Shown here: positions 16,722 to 25,181 of the stretch, piece by piece
Position numbering within the stretch: the first letter of the stretch is position 1
How the letters are laid out: each line of letters starts with the position of its first letter
DNA from: JAJYUU01 sp963822955
GTDB lineage: Bacteria; Actinomycetota; Actinomycetes; Streptosporangiales; Streptosporangiaceae
Direction of reading: 5' to 3'
Assembly: GCA_963822955.1 (NCBI GenBank)
Contig: CAWGJS010000007.1
Coordinates: 744,001 to 808,000 of the forward strand
Length of the DNA: 64,000 nt
Position numbers and translations under genes: made by a program
The notes under the pieces: model-generated
Databases searched by the model: none
Seen by the model: the letters and a program-made list of their open reading frames with translations, nothing else
Told to the model about the DNA's origin: nothing

Positions 16722-19700
16722 ACGGTTTCGCGTTCCCGCAGACGCTGGCTGATGACGGTAGACACGCCGTCGCCGCGCATGCTGATCCCGTACAGCGTGT
16801 CGGCCACCTCCATGGACCGCTTCTGGTGCGTCACGATGATCAGCTGCGAGGTGTCCCGGAGCTCGGACAGGATCTCCAGCAGTCGCTGCAGGTTGGTGTC
16901 ATCGAGCGCCGCTTCGACCTCATCGAGCACGTAGAAGGGTGACGGCCGCGCCCTGAAGATCGCGATCAGGAACGCGATGGCCGTGAGCGAGCGCTCCCCG
17001 CCCGACAGCAGCGACAGCCGCTTAACCTTCTTGCCCGGCGGCCTGGCCTCGATGTCGATGCCGGTCGCCAGCATGTCGTCGGGGTCGGTGAGTATCAGCC
17101 TGCCATCACCGCCGGGGAACAGCCTTCCGATGATCGACTCGAACTCTGCAGCGGTGTCGGCATATGCGGAGGCGAAGACCTGCTGAACCCGCTCGTCCAC
17201 TTCCCTGATCACGGTGAGCAGGTCCCTGCGAGTTTTCTTCAGGTCCTCCAGCTGGGCCACCAGGAACGCATGCCGCTCCTCCAGCGCGGCGAACTCCTCC
17301 AGCGCTAGCGGGTTGACCTTGCCGAGCTGGTCAAGCTGGCGCTGCGCCTGCTGCGCGCGCCGCTCCTGCGCCTCCCGGTCATAGGCGACCGCGAGCTGCC
17401 CGTCGCCTGCACCGGGGACCATGACATCCGGGCCGTACTCGGCCACGAGCACCTCGGCCTCGATGCCGAACTCCTCCAGCGCCCGCGTGGCGATCTGCTC
17501 GAGCTGTAGTTGCCGGGTGGCCCGGGCGATCTGGGCGCCGTGGGCGTTGTCGACCACCTTCTCAAGCTCATCCGAGGCAAGCCTCATTCGGGCGCGAACC
17601 TCCTTCAGCTCGCCGTCCCGGCCCTTGTGCGCTTCCTCCGCCTGCTGGCGGTCGGCGTCGGCAGCTGCCGCCGACTGCTCGATCCTGGCCAACGCAATCC
17701 TGGCGCCTGCGGCGACCGCGCTCGCCACCAGCGCACCGGCCGCGCGCCGCTCGGCCCTGGCCAGCGCACGGGCCGCAGCCTGGCGTTCGCCTACCGCCGC
17801 CGCGGCAAGGGCGTCGGCCCGGCCGGAGATCGCCCGCTGCCGCTCCTCGACGGTGCGCACCTCGAGCCTGGCTTCCATCTCGGCACCGCGTGCCGCGACT
17901 GCCTGGTCGGCAAGCTGCTGGCGGCTGGCCGGCTCCGCGTCCGGCTCGTCAGCTACTTGTCCGCTGGCTTCGTCCTGATGCTGTTCTGCCAGCCGGGCCT
18001 CCGCCTCAGCAGCCTGGGCCAGGCTCTGCTGGCCGGACTGCTCTGCTGCCGCGATCGCTGCCGCGAGCCGGCCGACCTCGTCCCTGGCCGCTCTGGCCCG
18101 CCCGGCCAGCGAGCCGAGCTTGCCCGACGTCTCCGCCGCGGCGGCATCGGCCTGCTGCAGCCCGGCGGCCGCCTCGGCAAGAACGTGCCGTGCGTGTTCC
18201 TCGTCCTCCAGCGCAGCCGCCAGCTGGCGCTCGGCCCGCAGGCATTCAGCATCGGCCTCTCCCAGCATGGCCGCGGCCTGGCCGGCGGCCGTGCGCAGGC
18301 TCAGCAGGCTCTGCTCGCCCGCCGACCCGCCACGTGCCCAGTGCGCACCGAGCACGTCACCATCGGTGGTGACCACGCGCAGCCGCGGGTCAGTCCGCAC
18401 GATCCGCAGGCCGTCGGCCAGGCTGGTGACGACCACGACGTTGCCAAGCAGCTCTGCGACCGCACCGCTCAGTTCGGCCGGCGCGGTGACCAGATCGACA
18501 GCGCGGGAAACGTGGCCGGCGCCGCTCTCGGCCGCCAGCCTGTTGATGTCTTCTGACGCCACTACCGTCGCGGGCTCCGGACCGGACGCGATCACCAGCC
18601 CGGCCCGGCCCTCGTCCCGGCTGCGCAGCGCGGCCATGATGTCCGCCGCGGCGTCGAGGCCGTCGACAACGACCGCGCCCGCCGCTCCTCCGAGCGCGGC
18701 CGCGACGGCTTCCTGGGCGCCATCCGACACGGTCAGCAGCTGCGCCAGGGGCCCGAGCACCCCGCTGAAGCTCCCGTTCCCGGCAAGCAGCACGCTGGCC
18801 GCGTCGGCCCCGCTTGTCACCGCCTCGGTCAGCGCCTCCGCCCTGGCCCGCAGGCCCGCCCGCTGATCGCTCGCGGCGTGCTCGGCCGCACGCAGCCGGC
18901 CGACGGCTGCCGACGCGGCCGTGAGCACCTCAGCCGCGCGGTCATGATCGCCCGCCAGGTCGGCTCTGCCCTGCTCCCTGCCGGACACCAGATCCTGCAG
19001 CGCGGCGTACTCGACCTGCGCCTGCTCGGCCCTGGCCCGTGCTTGTGCTTGCGCCTCGGCGAGCCGCCCGGCCTCTTCCTGCGCCGCGGCCGCCCGGCTG
19101 GCTGCCGCCTCCGCCTGACTGCGCAGCCGGGCAAGCCGGTCGGCCCGCTGGGCCGCGGCCTTGGCATCGGCCGCCAGCCGTCGCTCGTTCTCGGCTAGCG
19201 CGTTCTCGGCCCTGGTCCGGCCGCCGATCGCGGTCGTCAGCTGCTGCCGGGCGGCGGCCAGCCGCGCGGCCAGCTCGCGCTCCTGGGTTCGCAGCTCGGC
19301 AGCCTCGGCCTCCAGCTCATGCGGATCACGCCCGGCCCGCTGCGGCTCTGGCGCCGACAGGTTCCGGTGGCGCTCGGATGCCAGGTTCAGCACGCCCCGC
19401 ATCCGCTCGGCCTGGGCCGACAGCGCAAAGAACGCGTCCTGAGCTGCCGCCAGCCGCGGCGCGTGCTGCTGTTCCGCGAGCTCGAGGGCGGCCTCGGCCT
19501 CCCGTGCCTCCGCCAGCGCCGCCTCGAGCGTCGCCCGGACAGCAGCGGCTGCCGCCTCGTCGGTCTGGTCCTGAGCCAGCTCGGCCGCGACGCTGACGTA
19601 GTCGTCGGCCAGCAGCCGGAGCCTCGCGTCGCGCAGGTCAGCCTGGATGACAGCGGCCCGGCGCGCGATCTCGGCCTGCCGCCCGAGCGGCTTAAGCCGG

Positions 19701-20298
19701 CGTCCGAGCTCGCCGGTGAGATCGACGAGCCTGGTCAGGTTGGCCTGCATGGCGTCGAGCTTGCGTACGGCCTTTTCCTTCCGGCGGCGGTGCTTCAGCA
19801 CCCCAGCCGCTTCCTCGATCAGCGCGCGGCGGGCGTCCGGCCCGGCATTCAGGACATCATCGAGCTGACCCTGGCCGACGATGACATGCATCTCCCGGCC
19901 GAGGCCGGTGTCGGAAAGCAGCTCGGCAATGTCAAGCAGCCGGCACTGGTCGCCATTGATGGCGTACTCGCTCTGCCCGGACCGGAACAGCAGCCGGCTG
20001 ATCGTCACCTCTGAGTAGTCGATCGGCAGTGCGCCATCGCTGTTGTCAATGGTGAGCGTCACCTCGGCGCGGCCCAGGGCCGGCGGCCTGACGTTCCGGC
20101 GAAGACGACGTCCTCCATCTTGCCGCCGCGCAGCGGCTTGACGCCCTGCTCTCCCATGACCCAGGAGAAGGCGTCGACGACGTTGGACTTGCCCGACCCG
20201 TTCGGGCCGACGATGCAGGTGATGCCCGGCTCGAACCGCATCGTGGTCGCCGATGCGAACGACTTGAACCCGCGCATGGTGAGGGTCTTCAGGTACAC
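16718..20298 (-). CDS. smc: Chromosome segregation ATPase Smc, frameshifted as written
   Basis: Condensin ATPase that loops DNA with ScpA/ScpB. The start is GTG 20298 (VYLKTLTMRGFKSFA) after GGGAGGAGT. Walker A GPNGSGKSN is at residues 31-39 in one frame, and the protein then must shift near 20078-20087, after FAGTSGR, into the frame holding LGRAEVTLTIDNSDGALPIDYSE and all the rest. Adding one C to the run there restores 1193 residues, the usual length. Long coiled coils flank a hinge (about 500-660); the ABC signature LLSGGERSLTAIAF and Walker B FYVLDEVEAALDD lie at the C-terminus. A sequencing error is the simplest explanation; otherwise only a headless product could be made. Confidence 0.93.
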
Positions 20299-20622
20299 CT
20301 GCCGACTCCTCCCAGCCACTGGCACAAGGCGATGGACTATGCCAGGCCGCGGCCACCACCGTTCGCACTTTATCGCGAGGCTGCCACGACCCTGCGCATT
20401 CACGGGCTCGCGCGATTGCGGGTTGGCACGAAAGGGCGCAGATCCGGCGAATAGGACTGACCCGCCGCGGACGTGGAAGATCCGTGCGCCATAGCTACTG
20501 TATGACCCTACCAATCGCGCACGAAATGGGCTGGCCGGGCCGAGGAGTAGCCCGCAAGCATCGGTAATGCCAATTGGCCCGCCCGCCCATGGCGGGCACA
20601 AATTCAACGTTTCCGGATAGCC
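20299..20622. other. Intergenic region upstream of smc
   Basis: About 320 bp without a gene between the smc start and the terminator of the small gene behind it. It presumably carries the smc promoter, but I see no clear -35/-10 pair. A perfect 7-bp inverted repeat with a 3-base loop (GCCCGCC/GGCGGGC, 20581-20597) is present; whether it is an operator or hairpin is unknown. Confidence 0.4.
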
Positions 20623-20650
20623 GAAAAGGGACGCCAAAATGCGCGTCCCT
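20623..20650 (-). terminator. Rho-independent terminator of the small conserved gene
   Basis: On the minus strand AGGGACGC (complement of 20643-20650) pairs with GCGTCCCT (complement of 20627-20634) across an 8-base loop, followed directly by TTTT (complement of 20624-20627). It lies 34 bp after the stop of the small gene at 20684, so smc is transcribed separately. Confidence 0.75.
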
Positions 20651-20683
20651 CACGGTGTTCTCTTGTTGAGCCTAAGCGCCCTG

Positions 20684-20872
20684 TCAGGTGAGCGCGGGCT
20701 CGCGCACCGGGATCAGCAGGTCATTGCCGACGGAAGCCACGAGGACATCATTCTCGTCCTGGAGCCGGGCAAGCTCGGCTTCCAGGTCACGTACTCGTTG
20801 CTGCAAACGGCGCATCTCTGAGACCATGCGGGGATCCGGCCCGCCGACGTGGCCGAGTAGAGCCTTTGCCAT
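20684..20872 (-). CDS. Conserved small actinobacterial protein
   Basis: 62 residues starting MAKALLGHVGGPDPRMVSEM, then a predicted coiled coil (RRLQQRVRDLEAELARLQDEND, in two heptad-rich halves, about 20-45) and ending VREPALT. I recall close relatives as unnamed small proteins in Streptomyces and other actinomycetes. GGAGGAC precedes ATG 20872. No domain of known function; the coiled coil suggests dimers. It has its own terminator and is not fused to the smc transcript. Confidence 0.8.
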   Translation of the reverse strand: MAKALLGHVGGPDPRMVSEMRRLQQRVRDLEAELARLQDENDVLVASVGNDLLIPVREPALT

Positions 20873-21100
20873 TGTGTAAGGTCCTCCACACTGAGTGACC
20901 AGAGTGGGTGTGCGCGCAGACGCCGGACATGGCTGCGCGTTTTGTTAACACTCCTATGGTCCCACCGTCAAGGCTATTCGGTCAAGTTTGCCGATCGTGC
21001 AGGTCACACTGCCTATGCGAGGCCTGCGACGAACCCGCAGTAACCGACAGTAATGGCCGGCAACAGGCCGCTGGCAAGCTATCAGGCGCGCCTGCGGTGG

Positions 21101-21392
21101 TCACCGTTCCGTGAAGCCGGACAGGTCGCCCGTCGGCTCCGCCCACCGGTGCACCACCCTTGTCACCCGGCCCGGCCTGCCCGGCGCCCCCGCCTGCCAG
21201 GAGCGCCAGCAAGTCCTCGCAGCCCTCGCGGCGGCCCTCGGCCACCACCTTGACCCTGCCGTCAGCCAGGTTCTCGGCGAAGCCGGTCAAGCCCAGTTCG
21301 AGCGCCCGCGACCTCGCCCACCAGCGGAAGCCGACGCCCTGCACCCTGCCCTCCACCCAGGCAGTGAGCCGGGCGCCAGTTGCCGACCTCAC
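21101..21392 (-). CDS. acyP: Acylphosphatase, frameshifted as written
   Basis: Small enzyme that hydrolyses acyl phosphates. Start GTG 21392 overlaps the mutM stop (GTGA). GRVQGVGFRWW supplies the catalytic Arg (about 23) and GFAENLADGRVKVVAEG the catalytic Asn (about 41). In this frame the conserved end is lost after LLALLAGGG; one frame over, the expected ending GRVTRVVHRWAEPTGDLSGF is intact and stops at 21101. Dropping one base from the five-C run at 21187-21191 (plus strand) restores a normal 96-residue protein. The product as written would run to 20982 with a foreign tail. Confidence 0.88.
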
Positions 21393-22240
21393 CAGCGGCC
21401 GTTCCTCGGCCGCGGCTGGCAGACCGGGCAGGTGTATGAGGACCGGTTCATGAACAGGTCACGGCGGATCAGGGCACCGCAGCGCCGGCACGGCTCGTTA
21501 GCCCGGCCGTAGACATTCAGCGAGCGTTCGAAGTAGCCGCTCTCGCCATTCACGTTGACATAGAGGCTGTCAAAGCTAGTGCCGCCGTCCTTCAGCGCCT
21601 CGGTGAAGACGTCCACGACGGCAGCCATCAGGCCGGCCACCTGCCCGGGGCGCAGCCGGTCCGTGGCGCGTGCCCAGTGCAGGCTGGCACGCCAGAGCGC
21701 CTCATCGGCGTAGATGTTGCCGACGCCGCTCACCAGTGACTGGTCGAGCAGGGCCCGCTTGATGCCGGTTTTCCTGGTGCGCAGCCGCCGCGTCAGCCAC
21801 GCCAGGTCGAAGGCATCCTCCATCGGGTCAGCGGCGATGTGCGCGATGACGGGCGGCAGCTGAGCCCCGTCCGCTGCCACGAGCAGATGGCCGAACGTGC
21901 GCTGATCGGTGAAGCGCAGGTCAGCGCCGTCATCTCTGAAGGTGAAGCGGACCCGGACGTGCGGCGACAGCGGCTCATCCGGAGGCACGACCAGCAGCTG
22001 GCCGCTCATGCCGAGGTGGGCAAGCAGGGCGTCGTCGCCCACCGGGAGCCAGAGGTATTTGCCCCGCCGGCGGGCGCCGTCGATGGCGCGGCCGGTCAGC
22101 CTGATCGCGAAGTCGTCCGGCCCGCCCTCATGCCGCCGGACCGCGCGGGGATGCAGCACCTCGACGGTCTCGATCCGGCGGCCGACAACGAACTGCTCAA
22201 GACCGCGGCGGACTACCTCCACCTCCGGCAGTTCTGGCAC
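21389..22240 (-). CDS. mutM: Formamidopyrimidine-DNA glycosylase
   Basis: Base-excision repair glycosylase/AP lyase for 8-oxoguanine. 283 residues beginning (M)PELPEVEVVRRGLE: Pro1 is the Schiff-base nucleophile and Glu2 the acid. RRRGKYLWL gives the conserved lysine; VSGVGNIYADEALWRA the H2TH region; the C-terminal zinc finger is C-x2-C...C-x2-C (PCRRCG ... YTCPVC). Start GTG 22240, three bases after rnc; its stop overlaps acyP. Confidence 0.95.
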   Translation of the reverse strand: MPELPEVEVVRRGLEQFVVGRRIETVEVLHPRAVRRHEGGPDDFAIRLTGRAIDGARRRGKYLWLPVGDDALLAHLGMSGQLLVVPPDEPLSPHVRVRFTFRDDGADLRFTDQRTFGHLLVAADGAQLPPVIAHIAADPMEDAFDLAWLTRRLRTRKTGIKRALLDQSLVSGVGNIYADEALWRASLHWARATDRLRPGQVAGLMAAVVDVFTEALKDGGTSFDSLYVNVNGESGYFERSLNVYGRANEPCRRCGALIRRDLFMNRSSYTCPVCQPRPRNGRW

Positions 22241-22243
22241 CGG

Positions 22244-23074
22244 CTAGGCCTGGTGCGACTGGCCGGACGTGCTGGACTGGCCCGCTGATCCGTTGTTCCC
22301 GGCTGTATCAGGGGTTGAATCGGCCAGGGCCGACCCGGCGAGCCCGCTGCTGATGGCGTTCCAGGCCGTCTCGGCTGCCTGCTGTTCGGCTTCCTTCTTC
22401 GAGCGTCCCTCGCCCTCGCCGTACGTCCGGGCACCGATCCGGACGAAGGCCCGGAACGACTTCTGGTGATCCGGCCCGCTCTCCTCGACGTGGTACTCGG
22501 GCACGCCGAGCATCTCGGACGCAGTTAGTTCCTGCAGCGACGTCTTCCAGTCCAGCCCCGCTCCGAGGCGGGCCGAATCGTCGATCACCCCGTCGAACAG
22601 CCGGTGCACAAGCGCATCCGCGGCCTCCAGGCCCTGGTCCAGGTAGACGGCGCCGATCACGGCCTCGAGCGTGTCGGCCAGGATGGAGGACTTGTCCCGG
22701 CCGCCGGTGCCTTCCTCGCCCTTGCCCAGCCGCACGTAAGCACCCAGATCCAGGCCGCGCGCAACCCCGGCGAGTGCGCGCATGTTCACCACGGCGGCAC
22801 GCAGCTTCGCCAGCTCACCCTCGGGCCGGTCCGGGTAGGAGCGGAACAGCGTGTCGGTCACGATCAGGCCGAGGACCGAGTCGCCAAGGAATTCCAGCCG
22901 CTCGTTGGTGGGGAGCCCGCCATTCTCGTAGGCGTACGAGCGGTGCATGAGGGCGCGCTCCAGCAGTTCGGTTCCGACCGGCACCTGCAGAGCCGCCAGG
23001 AGGCCATCATTCTGGCCAGCCGTACATGGCGACCGGTCAGACACGGTCGCCTTATCAGCAGGTGAGTCGGTCAC
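22244..23074 (-). CDS. rnc: Ribonuclease III
   Basis: Double-strand-specific RNase for rRNA and mRNA processing. Start GTG 23074 (VTDSPADKATVSD) after AGGAAGG, 276 residues; the longer open frame upstream covers rpmF. The signature ERLEFLGDSVLGLIV and DTLEAVIGAVYLDQG hold the acidic metal ligands; a dsRNA-binding domain (about 180-250) follows, with GEGEGRSKKEAEQQAAE. The S/G/Q-rich end is a disordered tail. Lies 26 bp after rpmF and 3 bp before mutM. Confidence 0.95.
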   Translation of the reverse strand: MTDSPADKATVSDRSPCTAGQNDGLLAALQVPVGTELLERALMHRSYAYENGGLPTNERLEFLGDSVLGLIVTDTLFRSYPDRPEGELAKLRAAVVNMRALAGVARGLDLGAYVRLGKGEEGTGGRDKSSILADTLEAVIGAVYLDQGLEAADALVHRLFDGVIDDSARLGAGLDWKTSLQELTASEMLGVPEYHVEESGPDHQKSFRAFVRIGARTYGEGEGRSKKEAEQQAAETAWNAISSGLAGSALADSTPDTAGNNGSAGQSSTSGQSHQA

Positions 23075-23100
23075 CAGCCCTTCCTTTCGCGCAGCTCCTC

Positions 23101-23277
23101 TCAGGACGGCGTAATCACCTGACGCCTGTTGTAGGTGCCGCACGTCGGGCAGGCAGTGTGCGGAAGCTTCGGGTTCCGGCAGTTCGGGCAGACCATCAGC
23201 TGCGGCGCGGTGGTCTTCCACTGCGCACGCCGCGATCTGGTGTTGCTGCGAGACATCTTTCGCTTGGGTACTGCCAC
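23101..23277 (-). CDS. rpmF: 50S ribosomal protein L32 (zinc form)
   Basis: 58 residues from GTG 23277: VAVPKRKMSRSNTRSRRAQW, then two CxxC pairs (VCPNC and ACPTC) forming a zinc ribbon, so this is the Zn-dependent (C+) type. It begins 4 bp after the DUF177 stop, the near-universal DUF177-rpmF pairing. Confidence 0.95.
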   Translation of the reverse strand: MAVPKRKMSRSNTRSRRAQWKTTAPQLMVCPNCRNPKLPHTACPTCGTYNRRQVITPS

Positions 23278-23281
23278 TTGT

Positions 23282-23992
23282 TCACTGCTCCTTCGCCTGT
23301 CCCGGCACGGCATCCGTCCCAGGTGTCACCCTCGCCGGTCCGGCCATCCCGTCCGGTACTTCATCCTCGCGCGGACCGCCAGCCGGCTGCTCGCCGTCTG
23401 GCTGGCCTACGCGAAAGTCCTTCAGCGCAGCCCACATCGCGCCGCGCTGCTCGTGTCCGTGCCCGGGCTCGGCATCGGCGAGCCGGATGCCGCACTCGAC
23501 GCACAGGCCCTGGCAGCCCTCCTCGCACAAGGGCGAGAGCGGCAGCTCGAGCACCACCGCGTCGCGCAGCGCGGCCTCGATGTCGAGCAGGCCGCTGGCG
23601 TCCAGGCGGTAGCTGTCATCAGCGTCCGCGTCGTCAGTCCGCCGGTCATCGGCGCCCAGGACGAACAGCTCCTGGAAGCGCACCTCGATCGACGAGGCGA
23701 ACGGCTCCAGGCAGCGCGCGCACTCCCCGGCCAGCGACCCGGTCACCGTCGCGGTCACCAGAACGCCTTCGCTCACGCCCTCGAGCTGAACTTCCAGGTC
23801 AAGGTCGGTACCGGCTGGCACTCGGGCCATCCCTGCGCCCATGTGCTCAGGCGCGTGGACAGTCCGTGTCAGCGTACGCGCCACTCCGGGCCCGAGGTCC
23901 CTGGTGTCAAATACCAGCGGATTGCGAAGGTCGAGGCCCTTGTGATGTTTGATCGAAGAATGTGGCATTATCGCGGCTGAGCTTGACGGCAT
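23282..23992 (-). CDS. DUF177 (YceD-like) protein
   Basis: 236 residues. LRNPLVFDTRDLG and VTGSLAGECARCLEPFASSIEV are typical of DUF177 proteins, which are linked to rRNA/23S processing and always sit before rpmF. A second cysteine set (LCEEGCQGLCVECG) suggests metal binding with the first pair. The last 60 residues are a P/G/E-rich tail. Starts at 23992 and 23968 are both in frame and neither has a clear ribosome site. Confidence 0.9.
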   Translation of the reverse strand: MPSSSAAIMPHSSIKHHKGLDLRNPLVFDTRDLGPGVARTLTRTVHAPEHMGAGMARVPAGTDLDLEVQLEGVSEGVLVTATVTGSLAGECARCLEPFASSIEVRFQELFVLGADDRRTDDADADDSYRLDASGLLDIEAALRDAVVLELPLSPLCEEGCQGLCVECGIRLADAEPGHGHEQRGAMWAALKDFRVGQPDGEQPAGGPREDEVPDGMAGPARVTPGTDAVPGQAKEQ

Positions 23993-24089
23993 GACAGTTT
24001 GCGGACCAGGCAGGGTATTCCCAGCGATTATACCGGCCAGCCTCAGGTTGGCCCAACCGAGCCGTGCAATCTCAGGACAGGCCCTGCCG

Positions 24090-24569
24090 TCAGGACTCGC
24101 TCATCCGCCGGTTGAGCTGCTCGAGCACGGTTGGCGGCACCAGCCCGCTGACGTCCCCGCCGAACCGGGCGAACTCCTTCACCAGGCTCGACGACAGGAA
24201 CGCGTACTCCGGATTCGTGGTCATGAACAGCGTCTCGACCCCGGCCTGGCTGTAATTCATCTGCGCCATCTGCATCTCGTAGTCGAAGTCGCTGACCGCC
24301 CGCAGGCCCTTCACGATCGCGGAAATGTTGTTGTCGCGGCAGAAATCGACGATCAGGCCCTCGAACCGGTCGACCCGCACGTTCTCTTGCTCCTTGGTTG
24401 CCGCTGCGATGAGCTCAACCCGCTCCGCGGCAGTGAACAAGGAGGTCTTGTTCGGGTTCAGCAGAACGGCGACCACGACCTCATCGAAGAGCTGGGCGGC
24501 GCGCGAGATGATGTCGAGGTGCCCGTTGGTCACCGGGTCGAAAGAGCCGGGGCAGACTACTCGCCGCAC
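24090..24569 (-). CDS. coaD: Phosphopantetheine adenylyltransferase
   Basis: Fourth step of coenzyme A synthesis: adenylates 4'-phosphopantetheine. 159 residues with CPGSFDPVTNGHLDI (T/HxGH-type site, about 6-20), VKGLRAVSDFDYEMQMAQMN (about 89-108) and FLSSSLVKEFARFGGDVSGLVPP near the end. Start GTG 24569, six bases after rsmD. Confidence 0.96.
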   Translation of the reverse strand: MRRVVCPGSFDPVTNGHLDIISRAAQLFDEVVVAVLLNPNKTSLFTAAERVELIAAATKEQENVRVDRFEGLIVDFCRDNNISAIVKGLRAVSDFDYEMQMAQMNYSQAGVETLFMTTNPEYAFLSSSLVKEFARFGGDVSGLVPPTVLEQLNRRMSES

Positions 24570-24575
24570 TCGGGT

Positions 24576-25181
24576 TCACTCTCCCGTCGGGGATATCGCA
24601 GCAGGTTGTGGGCCTGCGGCGTGACCGTACCAGAGCGTCGCCTCACCGTATCTCCGGGATCGGTCAGATTCGTAACCAACTGGCCATGTTGGCGCCCCGG
24701 ACCGGGTGGCGCGCTCCACCGCGATCAGCGCGCCGGGCGCGAGCCATCCCCGGCTGGCCAGCGCCGTCAGAACCCGGCACAGCTCGTCGTCGCCGACCGC
24801 ATAAGGCGGATCGGCGAACACGAAGTCGCGCGGCAGGGTGTCATCGTCCCGGCCGCGGGCGAGCAGCCGTTCCACCTTGTCGGTCACCAGCCGGGCGCCA
24901 GGCAGCCCGACGACGGCAACGTTGTCCCTGATCACACGGCTGGCTCTGCTGTCGGCTTCCACGAGCAGCACGTCCGCGGCACCGCGCGAGAGCGCCTCAA
25001 GCCCGACCGCCCCCGAGCCCGCGTACAGGTCAAGCACTGCCGCCCCGGTCAGCTCGCCACGGACCGCCGTCACCGTGGCGAACAGCCCCTCCCTCGCCCG
25101 GTCGCTGGTAGGCCGCGTGGTCCGGCCCGCTACCGTGGCCAGCCGGCGGCCGCCGGCGGTGCCGGCGATGATCCGGGTCAA
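24576..25181 (-). CDS. rsmD: 16S rRNA (guanine-966-N2)-methyltransferase
   Basis: 201 residues. RIIAGTAGGRRL start, VLDLYAGSGAVGLEALSRGA SAM-binding motif (about 50-69), and the catalytic FADPPY near 122. It starts with TTG 25181, overlapping the recG stop codon (TTGA), so translation is probably coupled. Ends 6 bp before coaD, the usual order. Confidence 0.94.
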   Translation of the reverse strand: MTRIIAGTAGGRRLATVAGRTTRPTSDRAREGLFATVTAVRGELTGAAVLDLYAGSGAVGLEALSRGAADVLLVEADSRASRVIRDNVAVVGLPGARLVTDKVERLLARGRDDDTLPRDFVFADPPYAVGDDELCRVLTALASRGWLAPGALIAVERATRSGAPTWPVGYESDRSRRYGEATLWYGHAAGPQPAAISPTGE

